Assembly (NCBI GenBank): GCA_035532475.1
Contig: DATKQY010000083.1
Coordinates: 1-64,000 of the forward strand
DNA from: DATKQY01 sp035532475
GTDB taxonomy: Bacteria; Actinomycetota; Acidimicrobiia; Acidimicrobiales; Bog-793
Reading direction: 5' to 3'
DNA length: 64,000 nucleotides
Under the pieces are notes generated by a model. That model did not search any database, was not told the DNA's origin, and saw nothing but the letters and a program-made list of their open reading frames with translations. Shown in pieces: positions 6,685 to 15,355 of this stretch (position 1 is its first letter; every line of letters begins with the position of its first letter). A program made the position numbers and the translations under genes.

Positions 6685-8291
6685 AGCCGGCCCGCCGGCA
6701 TCGCCCCCGCGCCACCCTCGCCGCCGCCCTCGTCACCCTCGCCGCGCTCCTCGCCGCGCCTGCGGTTCCCGGCGCCGGTGCCGTCACCCGACATCCAACG
6801 GCGGCGCCGGCCGGCGCGACCACGAAGACCGGCCACCTAGGCGCTCCCCCGACGCCGTTCCCGGCACCGACCTGGATCGACACCGTCGGACCGATCGCGC
6901 TCTCCTCGCCGACGGTCGCGACCATCGACGGCGTGGAGGCGGTGGTCTTCGCCTCGGAGAACGGCGAGCTCTACGTGGTCGATGCCGCGACCGGCGCGAA
7001 CCTGCCGGGCTGGCCGGAGCCCGTCAACCTCTCGGGTGGCGCCGCGACCGCGATCGAGTCGAGCCCGACCGTCGCCTACCTGGACGGGCCCGACAAGCCC
7101 CCGACGATCATCGTCGGAGCAGGCTCCACCTACGTCCGCAACCAGCAAGGTGGGCTCGTCGCCTTCCGGGCGGACGGCGCGGTGCGCTTCACGTTCCACA
7201 CGTACGACATCTACAACGAGTGGTCGGGCACGAGCGACCCCCGGCCCGACGGCTACGACGAGGGGGTGGTCTCCACACCAGCCGTCGGCGACCTCACCGG
7301 CAACGGCCAGCGGGACATCGTCTTCGGCTCCTACGACCATCGCCTCTACGCGCTCACGCCGCAGGGGACACTCGTCCCGGGCTTCCCGATCGACACCGAG
7401 GACACGATCTGGTCCTCGCCGGCGCTCGTCCACGCCCGCGGCAAGAAGACACAGAAGGACATCTTCATCGGCGGCGACGCGTCAGGCCGCCGGGGCTGCT
7501 ACGGCGGGTTCCTCTACGACGTCACGTACCATAAGGAGCACCCGAAGATCGTCTGGCAGCACTGCGAGGAACAGACCATCTGGTCCAGCCCGGCCGCCGG
7601 GGTGATCAATTCCACCGGGCGCCTCGCGATCGTCGTCGGGACCGGCTTCGGCTGGCCGCCGCCGTACAAGTCGGGAGCGAACGCGGTCTATGCCTACTAT
7701 GCCGACAACGGCGCCCCCGTCGCAGGCTGGCCCGTAGCGACGGCCGGTCCGACCTTCGGGTCTCCCGCGATCGGCACCGTCGGCTCGAGCGGTACCCCGG
7801 TCGTCGTCGACACCTCGTGGTGCACGAGCTGCGACGCCACGCCGGGAACGTCGATGGTCTACGCGTGGACCGGCTCGGGGGCTCAGCTGTGGTCCCAGAC
7901 GCTCCAGGGAGCGCAAGACTTCTCCTCGCCGGTGCTCGTCGACCTCACCGGCTCCGGTCAGAACGACGTCCTCGTCGGGGCGGCCTCCGGGCTCTTCCCG
8001 CTCGACGGCTCGACGGGTGGCTTCCTGTTCGGGACCACGTCTTCCGTGGCGATCAACACGTGCTCGATGCAGGGCGCTCCCGCCGTCGCCTACGTGCCCG
8101 GAAGCGGATCGGGTGCCGGCTGGCACCTCTTCGAGACCTGCGGCGGCCCCCAGCAGGAGATCTCGACGGGCCGCCTGTTTGACTATCCGCTTCCGGCCAC
8201 CCCCGCGACATTGCCACCGTGGCCGATGTGGCGGGCCGATCCCTCGCACAACGGGATCACCGCGTCGCAGGGATTGGGCACGGTCCCGTGA
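6681..8291 (+). CDS. Secreted FG-GAP/PQQ-like beta-propeller protein
   Basis: A 536-residue exported protein. It has an N-terminal signal peptide (Arg-rich, then an Ala/Leu-rich segment to about residue 35), then repeated blades with the pattern (S/T)SP-x-(V/A)xxDLTGxGxxDxVxGxxx-G-x-(L/V)xxL, typical of FG-GAP/VCBS or quinoprotein-like propellers. Several Cys residues late in the chain (WCTSCDATP, NTCSMQG, ETCGGP) may form disulfides. It starts at ATG 6681 inside the stop of the upstream propeller gene. A structural or binding role at the cell surface is likely; no catalytic motif is seen. Confidence 0.8.
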   Translation: MKPARRHRPRATLAAALVTLAALLAAPAVPGAGAVTRHPTAAPAGATTKTGHLGAPPTPFPAPTWIDTVGPIALSSPTVATIDGVEAVVFASENGELYVVDAATGANLPGWPEPVNLSGGAATAIESSPTVAYLDGPDKPPTIIVGAGSTYVRNQQGGLVAFRADGAVRFTFHTYDIYNEWSGTSDPRPDGYDEGVVSTPAVGDLTGNGQRDIVFGSYDHRLYALTPQGTLVPGFPIDTEDTIWSSPALVHARGKKTQKDIFIGGDASGRRGCYGGFLYDVTYHKEHPKIVWQHCEEQTIWSSPAAGVINSTGRLAIVVGTGFGWPPPYKSGANAVYAYYADNGAPVAGWPVATAGPTFGSPAIGTVGSSGTPVVVDTSWCTSCDATPGTSMVYAWTGSGAQLWSQTLQGAQDFSSPVLVDLTGSGQNDVLVGAASGLFPLDGSTGGFLFGTTSSVAINTCSMQGAPAVAYVPGSGSGAGWHLFETCGGPQQEISTGRLFDYPLPATPATLPPWPMWRADPSHNGITASQGLGTVP

Positions 8292-8745
8292 GCGTGCGTC
8301 TCAGCCGGGGGCTGCCGGGCTGCGGGGAGCACTGGTCAGCGGGGTGAGCGAGGGCGTCATCGGCCGGTCACGCAGCGACGAGGACGGCGCAGGCGTCACC
8401 AGGCCTCGCGCGGCGCTCGCGCGCGGCGCGAGCAAGCGGAGCGACGGGGATCGACGCCCGCGGGGGGCATGCCGGCCCCACCCGCCCACGAGAACCGCAC
8501 TTCCCATGGGCGGGCAGAGCAGGCCACGTCCTGCCGCGGACGCTTCAGGAGATACGTAGTCCGGCTAGGAGCCGGATCTTTCACGCTGGCGAAAGAGTCA
8601 GGGCCCGTGCGACTCCGAAAGGATTGTGCCGCCGCCCGGGCGTCCAGCGCTGCGGTCGCCCTCGGAGCATTCGCAAGCCATCGCATGCCGTTACATGCAC
8701 GGCGACACCGAATTGGCGCAGTCCGCCGGGAGAACTGGCGGCCCG
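8292..8745. other. Convergent intergenic region with stacked hairpins
   Basis: There is no gene in this 454-nt gap between two convergent genes. At 8560-8621 there are consecutive stems: TCCGGCT/AGCCGGA (8560-8566 with 8570-8576), TCTTTC/GAAAGA (8577-8582 with 8591-8596) and GAGTC/GACTC (8595-8599 with 8611-8615). CTTTC can pair instead with a second GAAAG at 8617-8621, so two folds compete. It may be a bidirectional terminator or a small structured RNA. Confidence 0.4.
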
Positions 8746-10863
8746 TTAGCGGAGTTGCTCGGCGAGCCACTCCAGCACCGGGCCGAGCATGTCGTCCCGC
8801 CGGTCGCCGACGAGCGCGAAGGGGCTCGCGGCACGCATGCCGAGGCCGGACACGCGCATCTGCCACACCGGCGCACCCGTCCGTCGCAGCGCCGAGGCCA
8901 CCAGCTCGTCCTCTGACGACGGCAGCCGAGCGTCGCCGCCGATTAAGGCGATCGGGATGCCCACGAGGTGCTCCGTCGGATCCGTCGGCGCGAGACCGAG
9001 CACCCCGAGCGGCGCCACGGCGTCGGCGATGCGGCCGACCACGCTTACCGCGGTTCCGGGCGGCTCGACGTCGATCCGGACCTCGCTCGCCGGGGCGAGT
9101 GGTGGAAACGCCTCGCCCGGCCAGCCGCCGGGCGCGACCGCGACGATGGCCTTCACCAGCTCCGGTCGCTCGCACGCGGCGAGCCACGCCAGCTCGGCGC
9201 CGGAGGCGTGGGTGACGAGCACCGCCGGCCCGATCCGGTCCAGCAGTTCTGCCCCCCTCGTCCGGTCGAGCTCCCGCCGGCTGGACGGGTCTGCGATCGA
9301 AGGACCGAGCTGGGCCAGCAGCTGGTCGACGGCGTCGCGCTCCACCCCCGCGATGCCGCCACCGGCGGCCGGGGGGTGCATCCGTGCGATGCGCTCGAGC
9401 GAAGGCGGGGGCGCCATCTCGCCGAGGACCGCCGGGTCGAGCGGGGGGCGACCCTGGCCAGGCCGGTCGAGCACGTAGGTGGCGTAGCCGTCCGCGAGGA
9501 AACGGTGGACCCATCCCGGCTCGCCCCCGCCGGGCCCGAAGAACGCGAGCCCCTGCATCCCGTCGCCGTGGACGAGCACCGCCGGATACGGCCGGGTGAC
9601 GGCAGCCGGCACGAGATAGCGGACGAACATCTGGCCATGCGCGACCGTGCCGGGCTCGATCGCGAGCGGCGCCACGCCGACCCAGAAGTGCCCGCTCTCC
9701 GCGAGAGCTGGCGCGGTCACGCCGGCTCGGTACTTGCGCTGCGCCTCCGGGATGCCGAGCCGCTCGTAGGTGCTCGTCAACGCGGCCGGGAGCTGCACCG
9801 CATCCTCGCCCGGCTCCTCCGGCGCCGGCTCCGGCGGGGCACCGCTCGTCACCGAGCGCCGGTCCAGCCAGTCCAGGATCGGCTCGAGAGCCCGCTCGGC
9901 GAGATCGCTGAGCATCACGAAGTGGCGGCTGCCCCCGATGCCGTGGTCCCGCAGGCAAAGCTCGGTGGCGTCGCAGCCGGCCTGGGCGAGGAACGCAACC
10001 GTCGCGGGGTCGCGGTCGGCGAAGAACGGCTCGTCGGTCGACACCACGAGGATGGGGACGGCCCCGAGGTTCGCGAGCCGGCGCGCCGGCTCCGCCTGGA
10101 GGAGGTAGGGCACCCGTGCCGAGGACACCTCCACCTTCTCGAGCTCGGAGGGGTCTGCCACCGGGGGCTCGTAGGCGACGGGACTCGCGGTGAGACCCCA
10201 GGTGAGGTCGGCGCCGGGACCGAAGCTCGTGAACGCCGGCCCGACCGGTTCCACCGCGACGACCGCCCGCACGAGCGCCGGCCGCTCGTCGGCCACCAGC
10301 CAGCCGAAGGACCCTCCCATCGAGTGCGTGAAGAGCACCGCGGGACCGATCCGGTCCAAGAGCTCGGCGCCGCGCACCCTCCACAGCTCGTGCGAGCGCC
10401 CGAGATCTGCCATCGACGGGCCCGACGACGCCATCGTCGCGTCGATCGAGCGGTCGATCCCTCCGGCCGCAGCGTCGGCGGAGCGCGCGAACATCGACGC
10501 GACCATCTCGTAGGTCGGCGTCGGCGTCATCCGCCCGAGGAGCGGGGGGTAGAACGGCGAGCGGCCGAGGCCCGGGCGGTCGACCACGTACACGGCGAAG
10601 CCGGCGGCGGTGAGCAGCTCCGCCCATCCCGGCCCGCCGTCCAGCCGGCCGAGATAGTCGAGCCCCTGACCGCCTCCGCCGTGGACCAGGACCACCGGGA
10701 GCTCGTGGCGCAGCTCGGCGGGGATCCTGAACTCGACGAACATCTGCCCGCCGCTCGCGTGGGTGCCCTGTTCGTCGACGACCCGCTCGACCCCAACCCA
10801 AAAGTGCCCCTGCTCGGCCAGCGCGACCGGAGGGCGCCTCACCTTGCTGCCACGGACCCCCAC
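8746..10863 (-). CDS. Tandem alpha/beta hydrolase with an inactive-looking second domain
   Basis: A 705-residue protein made of two homologous alpha/beta-hydrolase domains (about residues 15-335 and 385-705), both beginning with GHFWVG and both carrying LVHGxGxQGL and a YVxDRPGxGR loop. Domain 1 has the nucleophile elbow THSMGG (Ser181) and a candidate His (His314, GSRHF). At the equivalent sites domain 2 has THASGA (Ala553) and ASPF (Pro681), so its catalytic Ser and His are lost. The start is GTG 10863, which follows a GAGAGGAG site; the longer ORF would run through the cupin gene. It lies 91 nt downstream of the DUF985 cupin on the same strand. The substrate is unknown; an esterase is likely. 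Confidence 0.85.
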   Translation of the reverse strand: MGVRGSKVRRPPVALAEQGHFWVGVERVVDEQGTHASGGQMFVEFRIPAELRHELPVVLVHGGGGQGLDYLGRLDGGPGWAELLTAAGFAVYVVDRPGLGRSPFYPPLLGRMTPTPTYEMVASMFARSADAAAGGIDRSIDATMASSGPSMADLGRSHELWRVRGAELLDRIGPAVLFTHSMGGSFGWLVADERPALVRAVVAVEPVGPAFTSFGPGADLTWGLTASPVAYEPPVADPSELEKVEVSSARVPYLLQAEPARRLANLGAVPILVVSTDEPFFADRDPATVAFLAQAGCDATELCLRDHGIGGSRHFVMLSDLAERALEPILDWLDRRSVTSGAPPEPAPEEPGEDAVQLPAALTSTYERLGIPEAQRKYRAGVTAPALAESGHFWVGVAPLAIEPGTVAHGQMFVRYLVPAAVTRPYPAVLVHGDGMQGLAFFGPGGGEPGWVHRFLADGYATYVLDRPGQGRPPLDPAVLGEMAPPPSLERIARMHPPAAGGGIAGVERDAVDQLLAQLGPSIADPSSRRELDRTRGAELLDRIGPAVLVTHASGAELAWLAACERPELVKAIVAVAPGGWPGEAFPPLAPASEVRIDVEPPGTAVSVVGRIADAVAPLGVLGLAPTDPTEHLVGIPIALIGGDARLPSSEDELVASALRRTGAPVWQMRVSGLGMRAASPFALVGDRRDDMLGPVLEWLAEQLR

Positions 10864-10954
10864 CGGCTCCGCTCCTCTCCCACCGCGCCGCCGACGGGCG
10901 AGCACCGTCCGCACGATATCGAGCGCCACGCCGGACCCGCGACCGCTAGGGCGC

Positions 10955-11437
10955 TCAAGCGCCCGGCTCCCAGCTGTGCGGTGCGAGCTCGAAGCCGGCG
11001 AACTCGAAGGCGGGTGAGACGGTGCAGCCGGCGAGCGTCCAAGGACCGAGCGGCCGAGCGGCCTGCCAGGTGTTGGGCGGCACCACGACCTGAGGCCGCT
11101 CGCCTGCGGCGAGGTCGGACCCGAGCGCCTGCCGGTTGACCTCGACCCCGTCGGCCGAGGTGAGGAGCTCGAGAGGATCGCCCGCGTAGTGGTGCCACAC
11201 CTCGGTGGCGTCGACCCGGTGCCAGTGCGAGCGCTCACCCTCGCAGAGCAGGTAGTAGATGGCCGTACCGGCACCACGTCCGCCGGCCGCCGGCGCGTCC
11301 CGCCACGTCTCCCGGTACCAGCCCCCTTCTGGGTGCGCGGCGAGTCCGAGGCGCTCGATCACCGCGTCTGGCACCGCCCGCCCGGGACGACGCCGGCGCC
11401 CGTCCGACGCCCGGCCCGCTCCACTCCCGTCCTCCAC
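10955..11437 (-). CDS. DUF985-family cupin protein
   Basis: A 160-residue cupin of the DUF985 (cupin_5) family. The family hallmarks are present: HPEGGWYRETWR, TAIYYLL, SHWHRVDATEVWHHYAG (metal-binding His cluster in the beta-barrel), VVPPNTWQAA, and a C-terminal GCTVSPAFEFAGFEL. It starts at GTG 11437 with GAGGAGG about 10 nt upstream. It is co-directional with the double hydrolase. DUF985 proteins are sugar-isomerase-like cupins of mostly unknown function. Confidence 0.9.
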   Translation of the reverse strand: MEDGSGAGRASDGRRRRPGRAVPDAVIERLGLAAHPEGGWYRETWRDAPAAGGRGAGTAIYYLLCEGERSHWHRVDATEVWHHYAGDPLELLTSADGVEVNRQALGSDLAAGERPQVVVPPNTWQAARPLGPWTLAGCTVSPAFEFAGFELAPHSWEPGA

Positions 11438-11576
11438 CGCCCGGCGCCCTCCTCGTGATGAATCATCGTGCCGACCGATCTTCGCTCGGCGGCCGCCTCG
11501 CTGTCCTGTCCGCGCCTCGCGCGGCTATGGGGACGCCCGCAATCCACCGGCCCCCTCCGCGCCGTATGGTCACAGC

Positions 11577-12293
11577 GTGGCGACCACCCCGCTCCCGGCG
11601 TCGGACCCTCTCCGACGGGTCGCGGTCGGGCGCCGGGTCTTCCTCGGGATGGCCGCCCTCGGCGCGCTCGGCATCGCCTTCGGCGCGGGCGTCCAGCGGG
11701 TCGTCGGCGACGCCCTCGGATCGGGCCTCGGCGGCCTGCTGCCGGGGGGCAACCGGTTCCGGATCTACACGATCACGGGGTCGTACCCGGCGATCACCGA
11801 GTCGGCCTACCGCCTGCGGGTGTCCGGTCTCGTCGAGCGCCCGGTGGCACTCACCCTGGCGGACCTCGAGGCGATGCCGCGGACCAAGCTCGTGAAGGAC
11901 TTCCAGTGCGTCACCGGTTGGCGCGTGCCCGGAGTCCACTGGGAGGGCGTCCAGCTCGCCCACATCCTCGACGCCGCCGGGGTGAAGCCCGGCGCGTTCG
12001 CGCTGGCGTTCGACTCCTACGACGGCGCCGACACGGAGAGCCTCACGCTCGACCAGGCGAGGCGCCCGGACGTCATCGTCGCCGACCGGATGCTCGGCGC
12101 CCCGATCACCACCGCGCACGGCGGCCCCGTGCGGCTCTACGTCGCGCCGATGTACGGCTACAAGTCGCTGAAGTGGCTGTCGGGAATCCGGGTGCTCGAT
12201 CGGGTCGAGCCGGGCTTCTGGGAGCAGAACGGGTACGCGGTCGACGGCTGGGTGGGCGCCTCCAACGGCCGCCATGACGCGCCCATCAGCTGA
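11577..12293 (+). CDS. Molybdopterin-dependent oxidoreductase, sulfite oxidase/MsrP-like
   Basis: A 238-residue protein of the sulfite-oxidase/YedY fold. A twin-arginine-like signal (GRRVFLGMAALGALGIA, residues about 18-36) suggests Tat export with bound Mo cofactor. The Mo-ligating Cys is Cys111 in DFQCVTGW, followed by VPGVHWEGV, and the C-terminal part has APMYGYKSLKW typical of the family. The start is GTG 11577 since the longer ORF overlaps the divergent cupin gene. It overlaps by 20 bp with a cytochrome b gene, so electrons probably pass between this protein and that membrane subunit. The substrate (sulfite, methionine sulfoxide or other) is open. Confidence 0.87.
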   Translation: MATTPLPASDPLRRVAVGRRVFLGMAALGALGIAFGAGVQRVVGDALGSGLGGLLPGGNRFRIYTITGSYPAITESAYRLRVSGLVERPVALTLADLEAMPRTKLVKDFQCVTGWRVPGVHWEGVQLAHILDAAGVKPGAFALAFDSYDGADTESLTLDQARRPDVIVADRMLGAPITTAHGGPVRLYVAPMYGYKSLKWLSGIRVLDRVEPGFWEQNGYAVDGWVGASNGRHDAPIS

Positions 12294-13035
12294 CCGGCGG
12301 CACCGCCAGGCCGGCGCCGCGTCCTCGCCCAGGCGGCAACTCCTCAGATTCGACCGGGCCGAGCGCTCCGCCCACTGGGCGAACGCCTTGCTGTTCACCA
12401 TCCTCATGCTGACGGCGCTGCCGCTCTACTTCCCGGGCGTCGAAGCGGTCGTCGGGCGCCGGGCGCTCGTGGCCGAGATCCATACCTGGGCGGGCATCGT
12501 CCTCCCGGTGCCGCTGATCGTGGCCATGTCTGGTCGCTGGGGCGCCGGGCTCCGGCGCGATATCCGGCGCTTCAACCTGTGGACCCACGACGAGATCCGC
12601 TGGCTCGTCTCCCTCGGGCGCCGGGCGACCCCGCGCTTTGACAAGTTCAATCCGGGCCAGAAGCTGAACGCGGTCTTCACCGCCGGCGCGATCGTGGTGA
12701 TGCTGGCGACGGGGCTGGTGCTGAAGTGGGTCCGGGTCTTCCCGCTGCAGTGGCGAACCGGGGCGACGTTCGTCCACGACGTGCTGGCGGCCGCGATCTT
12801 CGTCGTCGTGGTCGGCCACGTGGCGTTCGCACTCACCCACCGCGACGCCCTCCGCGCGATCGTCAAAGGGTGGGTCAGCGAAGCCTGGGCGGCACGTCAC
12901 GCCGAGGCGTGGCTCGAGGAGGAGCGGGCGTCCGCGCCCGCCGCGGCATCCGGGACCGCCGCCGCGCCACACGGCGCCGAGGCCGCGGCGGCGGCCGAAG
13001 CGGCCCGGAGCGGCCCGGCGGTGCCCCGCTGCTAG
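12274..13035 (+). CDS. Membrane cytochrome b subunit (FdhI/cytochrome b561-like)
   Basis: A 253-residue di-heme-type cytochrome b with about four membrane helices. His residues that could hold haem lie in helices 1, 2, 3 and 4 (ERSAHWAN, EIHTWAGI, FVHDVLAA, VVGHVAFA). It resembles formate-dehydrogenase gamma or Ni-Fe hydrogenase b-type subunits. The tail from about residue 215 is Ala/Glu-rich and cytoplasmic. It overlaps the Mo-oxidoreductase gene, making an enzyme plus quinone-linked membrane partner, comparable in layout to MsrPQ. Its stop shares the CTAG at 13032-13035 with the convergent whiB gene. Confidence 0.85.
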   Translation: MTRPSADRRHRQAGAASSPRRQLLRFDRAERSAHWANALLFTILMLTALPLYFPGVEAVVGRRALVAEIHTWAGIVLPVPLIVAMSGRWGAGLRRDIRRFNLWTHDEIRWLVSLGRRATPRFDKFNPGQKLNAVFTAGAIVVMLATGLVLKWVRVFPLQWRTGATFVHDVLAAAIFVVVVGHVAFALTHRDALRAIVKGWVSEAWAARHAEAWLEEERASAPAAASGTAAAPHGAEAAAAAEAARSGPAVPRC

Positions 13036-13301
13036 ACCGCGGAGCGGCGCATCGCTCGGCGCTCGCGCTCCGAGGTGCCACCCCACACGCCGCGGAGGTC
13101 CGGCGCTCGCAACGCCTCGTCCAGGCATTCGAGCCGGACCGGACAGCGCCAGCAGACGGCCTTGGCAGCGGCGACGCCCTCGGAATCACGCCGGAAGAAG
13201 CGCTGCACGTCCATCCCCCGGCAACGAGCGAACTCGGACCAGTCGAGCGACCCGGCCCCGACGAGCTGATCCACCTGAACGGCTGCCTGCATCTCCCTCA
13301 C
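13032..13301 (-). CDS. WhiB-family iron-sulfur transcription factor
   Basis: An 89-residue WhiB protein with four cluster-binding Cys (Cys27, Cys50, Cys53, Cys59 in the C-x22-C-x2-C-x5-C pattern), the GVWGGTSERERR turn that binds the principal sigma factor, and a basic C-terminal tail for DNA contact. WhiB proteins occur only in Actinobacteria and their phages. It is convergent with the cytochrome b gene, their stop codons overlapping. Confidence 0.95.
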   Translation of the reverse strand: MREMQAAVQVDQLVGAGSLDWSEFARCRGMDVQRFFRRDSEGVAAAKAVCWRCPVRLECLDEALRAPDLRGVWGGTSERERRAMRRSAV

Positions 13302-13480
13302 CCCGATCCACCTGCACGTTCCCCGTGCTGGGCGCTCGTCCCCTCCTGGCCGGCCTGCGGCCCGGCGGGGTTCTTCCGCTCGAGTGCACCGTAGGTAGCG
13401 CGGCTGGGAGGGGGTTGTGCGCGAGATGAGAGGTTCTTGATAGTCGAGGCGCCGTGAGCGCGCCGCGCAGAGCGGCGCGA

Positions 13481-13966
13481 TCAGGCGCCCTCGGCTCGCA
13501 GGTACGCGTGGAGCTCCCTGCGCACCTGCATGAGGAGCACGCCGAGCTGGTTATCGCCGCGGTCCTTGTAGACGCCCCAGTAGGTGTCGGTCGCATCCCA
13601 GAGGTTCCGGTTGACGAGCAGCGCGTCGCCGGTCGCGAGCAGCCGATCGGCGAGCTCGGTTCCGGGCGCGAACTTCTGGCGCAGGAGCTCGACCATCGTG
13701 TCCTCGCCGACGTGCCACCAGTGCTTCGGCACCGCCCGTCCGATCCTGCGGGCGACCGACGGGGTACGCGCCTCCCGGATCGCCTTGCGCACGCTCTCGT
13801 CCTCGGTGCGCGCCGCTGAGTAGGCGGCCTCGACGTTCGCGTACATCTCCCCGTCGAGCTTGACGGGCGCAGGATAGGAATTGAGGAGGAAGGAGTACGG
13901 GCCGACAAAGGGGCCGATCGTCGCTTGCCTGGCGTTGGCTGCGTCAACTGGTTCTTCGGTGGCCAC
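13481..13966 (-). CDS. NADAR-domain (YbiA-like) protein
   Basis: About 161 residues matching the NADAR/YbiA family: an N-terminal FLLNSYPAPVKLDGEMYANVE (in shorter stretches: SYPAPV, then YANVEAAYSAAR), then WWHVGEDTMVELLRQKF, LLATGDALLVNRN and a C-terminal GVLLMQVRRELH. YbiA-type proteins cleave N-glycosidic bonds of unstable riboflavin precursors, and other NADAR proteins act on ADP-ribose-like molecules. The start is not fixed: GTG 13966 is the first plausible codon before the domain; the ORF is open to 14278 but that part overlaps the divergent IclR gene and looks non-coding. Confidence 0.75.
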   Translation of the reverse strand: MATEEPVDAANARQATIGPFVGPYSFLLNSYPAPVKLDGEMYANVEAAYSAARTEDESVRKAIREARTPSVARRIGRAVPKHWWHVGEDTMVELLRQKFAPGTELADRLLATGDALLVNRNLWDATDTYWGVYKDRGDNQLGVLLMQVRRELHAYLRAEGA

Positions 13967-14080
13967 GATTCGGCTAACGGCCGGAGGTGGCGCACCGTTG
14001 ATCGCTCCGAGACGATTACCCGTCGATTCCTGGAGGAGATGCCCGGCGGTGCTCACCGGAGCGCGCGCAACGCCTCGCAG

Positions 14081-14086
14081 TACTAT
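14081..14086 (+). promoter_or_regulatory. -10 box of a leaderless iclR-like transcript
   Basis: TACTAT is followed by 6 nt and the GTG at 14093. This sets the start of the IclR-type gene and indicates a leaderless mRNA. Confidence 0.5.
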
Positions 14087-14092
14087 GAAGCG

Positions 14093-14947
14093 GTGCCAGA
14101 CGCGGCGCCCTCGTACCTCCTCGGCTCGGTGGACAACTGCCTTCGCCTCCTGGTCCTCGTCGTCGAGCGTGGGCGCGTCCGTGTCGCCGAGGCCGCGGAG
14201 GATCTGGGCGTCGTGCCGTCGACGGCCCACCGCCTCCTTGCCACGCTCCGCCACAACGGCTTCGTGGTCCAGGACCACCGCGGTGGCGCCTACTCGCCCG
14301 GGCCGCGGCTGACCGAGCTCGGCCTCGCCGCGCTCGGGGGCATGAGCATCACCGCCGCGGCGCGACCGGTGCTGGAGCGTCTACGGGAGGAGCTCGAGGA
14401 GACCGTCAGCCTCGTCGTGCTCAACGGGGCGCGCGCCTGCTTCCTCGACTCGGTCGAGGGGACGCGCCCGGTCCGGGTCAGCTCCCGGACCGGGCTCGTC
14501 CTCCCCGCCCACTGCGCCTCGGCGGGCAAAGCCCTCCTGGCCGCGCTCTCGCCCGAGGACCTCGCCCGCCGCTACCCGGACCGTCGGCTCGACTACCGCA
14601 CCACCCGGTCGATCAATAGCTGGGAGCAGCTGGAACAGGAGCTCGAGGAGGTACGACGCACCGGCTGGGCGACGAACTTCGAAGAGGGTGACACCGGCAT
14701 CAGCGCCGTCGCTGCCTGCATCCACGACACTGGGGGAACCGCGATCGCGGCGCTCGCCATCGCAGCGCCGTCCTTCCGGATCTCGGGACGCGTGGAAGCG
14801 GAGCGGTTCGCGCCCGTCCTGTTGGGCGCCGTCGCCGAGATCGAGCAGTACCTGCACAAGTCCTCCGGCGCCGTCGCCTGCAAGCTCGTCTACGACGAGC
14901 CCGGCTTCGTCCCGACGCAGGTCGTGTACGGCGCCGGCGCAACCTGA
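14093..14947 (+). CDS. IclR-family transcriptional regulator
   Basis: A 284-residue IclR regulator: an N-terminal winged helix (residues about 8-70; AAEDLGVVPSTAHRLLATLR is the HTH) and a C-terminal IclR effector domain (about 85-270) with the usual HCASAGKALLAAL stretch. The GTG at 14093 is chosen because it sits 6 nt after TACTAT. The gene lies just upstream of a branched-chain-type ABC operon and probably controls it, as IclR members often govern uptake and breakdown of aromatic or short-chain acids. Confidence 0.93.
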   Translation: MPDAAPSYLLGSVDNCLRLLVLVVERGRVRVAEAAEDLGVVPSTAHRLLATLRHNGFVVQDHRGGAYSPGPRLTELGLAALGGMSITAAARPVLERLREELEETVSLVVLNGARACFLDSVEGTRPVRVSSRTGLVLPAHCASAGKALLAALSPEDLARRYPDRRLDYRTTRSINSWEQLEQELEEVRRTGWATNFEEGDTGISAVAACIHDTGGTAIAALAIAAPSFRISGRVEAERFAPVLLGAVAEIEQYLHKSSGAVACKLVYDEPGFVPTQVVYGAGAT

Positions 14948-15109
14948 CCGCTGCGCTCCCTCCCGCCGTCGGGGCCAGGTGTCGGCTCGCGTCGGCGAAC
15001 GAGCTGCCCAGGTCGGTGAACCCACCCCTGGACCCGCCCTGGTACCGCGTCTCGGCCTGACCCGGTCCCGGGCATCCAATTGCGCCCTGAGGAATGGCGA
15101 GGGGCTCTC

Positions 15110-15138
15110 TTGCATCTCCCGGGACGCGCCCCTACATT
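15110..15138 (+). promoter_or_regulatory. Promoter of the liv-type ABC operon
   Basis: TTGCAT (15110-15115), 17 nt, TACATT (15133-15138): the best vegetative-type promoter in the 14948-15355 gap. The start codon of the binding protein is about 215 nt further on, leaving a long, GC-rich and probably structured leader. No gene is seen in the gap. Confidence 0.6.
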
Positions 15139-15355
15139 CACGACCACGGCGCCAAGGGACGCCGGACCGGACGGTGAGCCGAGCGGGGGACCGGTAGCAG
15201 GACGACGAATCGACGAGTCGCAGCGGAGTGAGGACACGGTCGGCCACCCGACCGGGGTGCCGCGCCGTGCAGGCTCGTCGGTCGCCCCGTTGGCACCTTG
15301 CGGTGCCCGACGGGAGTCTCCGCTCGCCTCGACCAGGGGATTAGGGGGATCAGGC

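Noticed and set aside
8560..8621. c-di-GMP (GEMM) or other known riboswitch
   Set aside because: The stems do not match the GEMM core, and the position between convergent genes does not suit a riboswitch.
8396..10801. 801-codon open frame on the minus strand overlapping the double hydrolase
   Set aside because: It is an Arg/Gly/Pro-rich shadow of the hydrolase frame with no domain match; high GC leaves such frames open.
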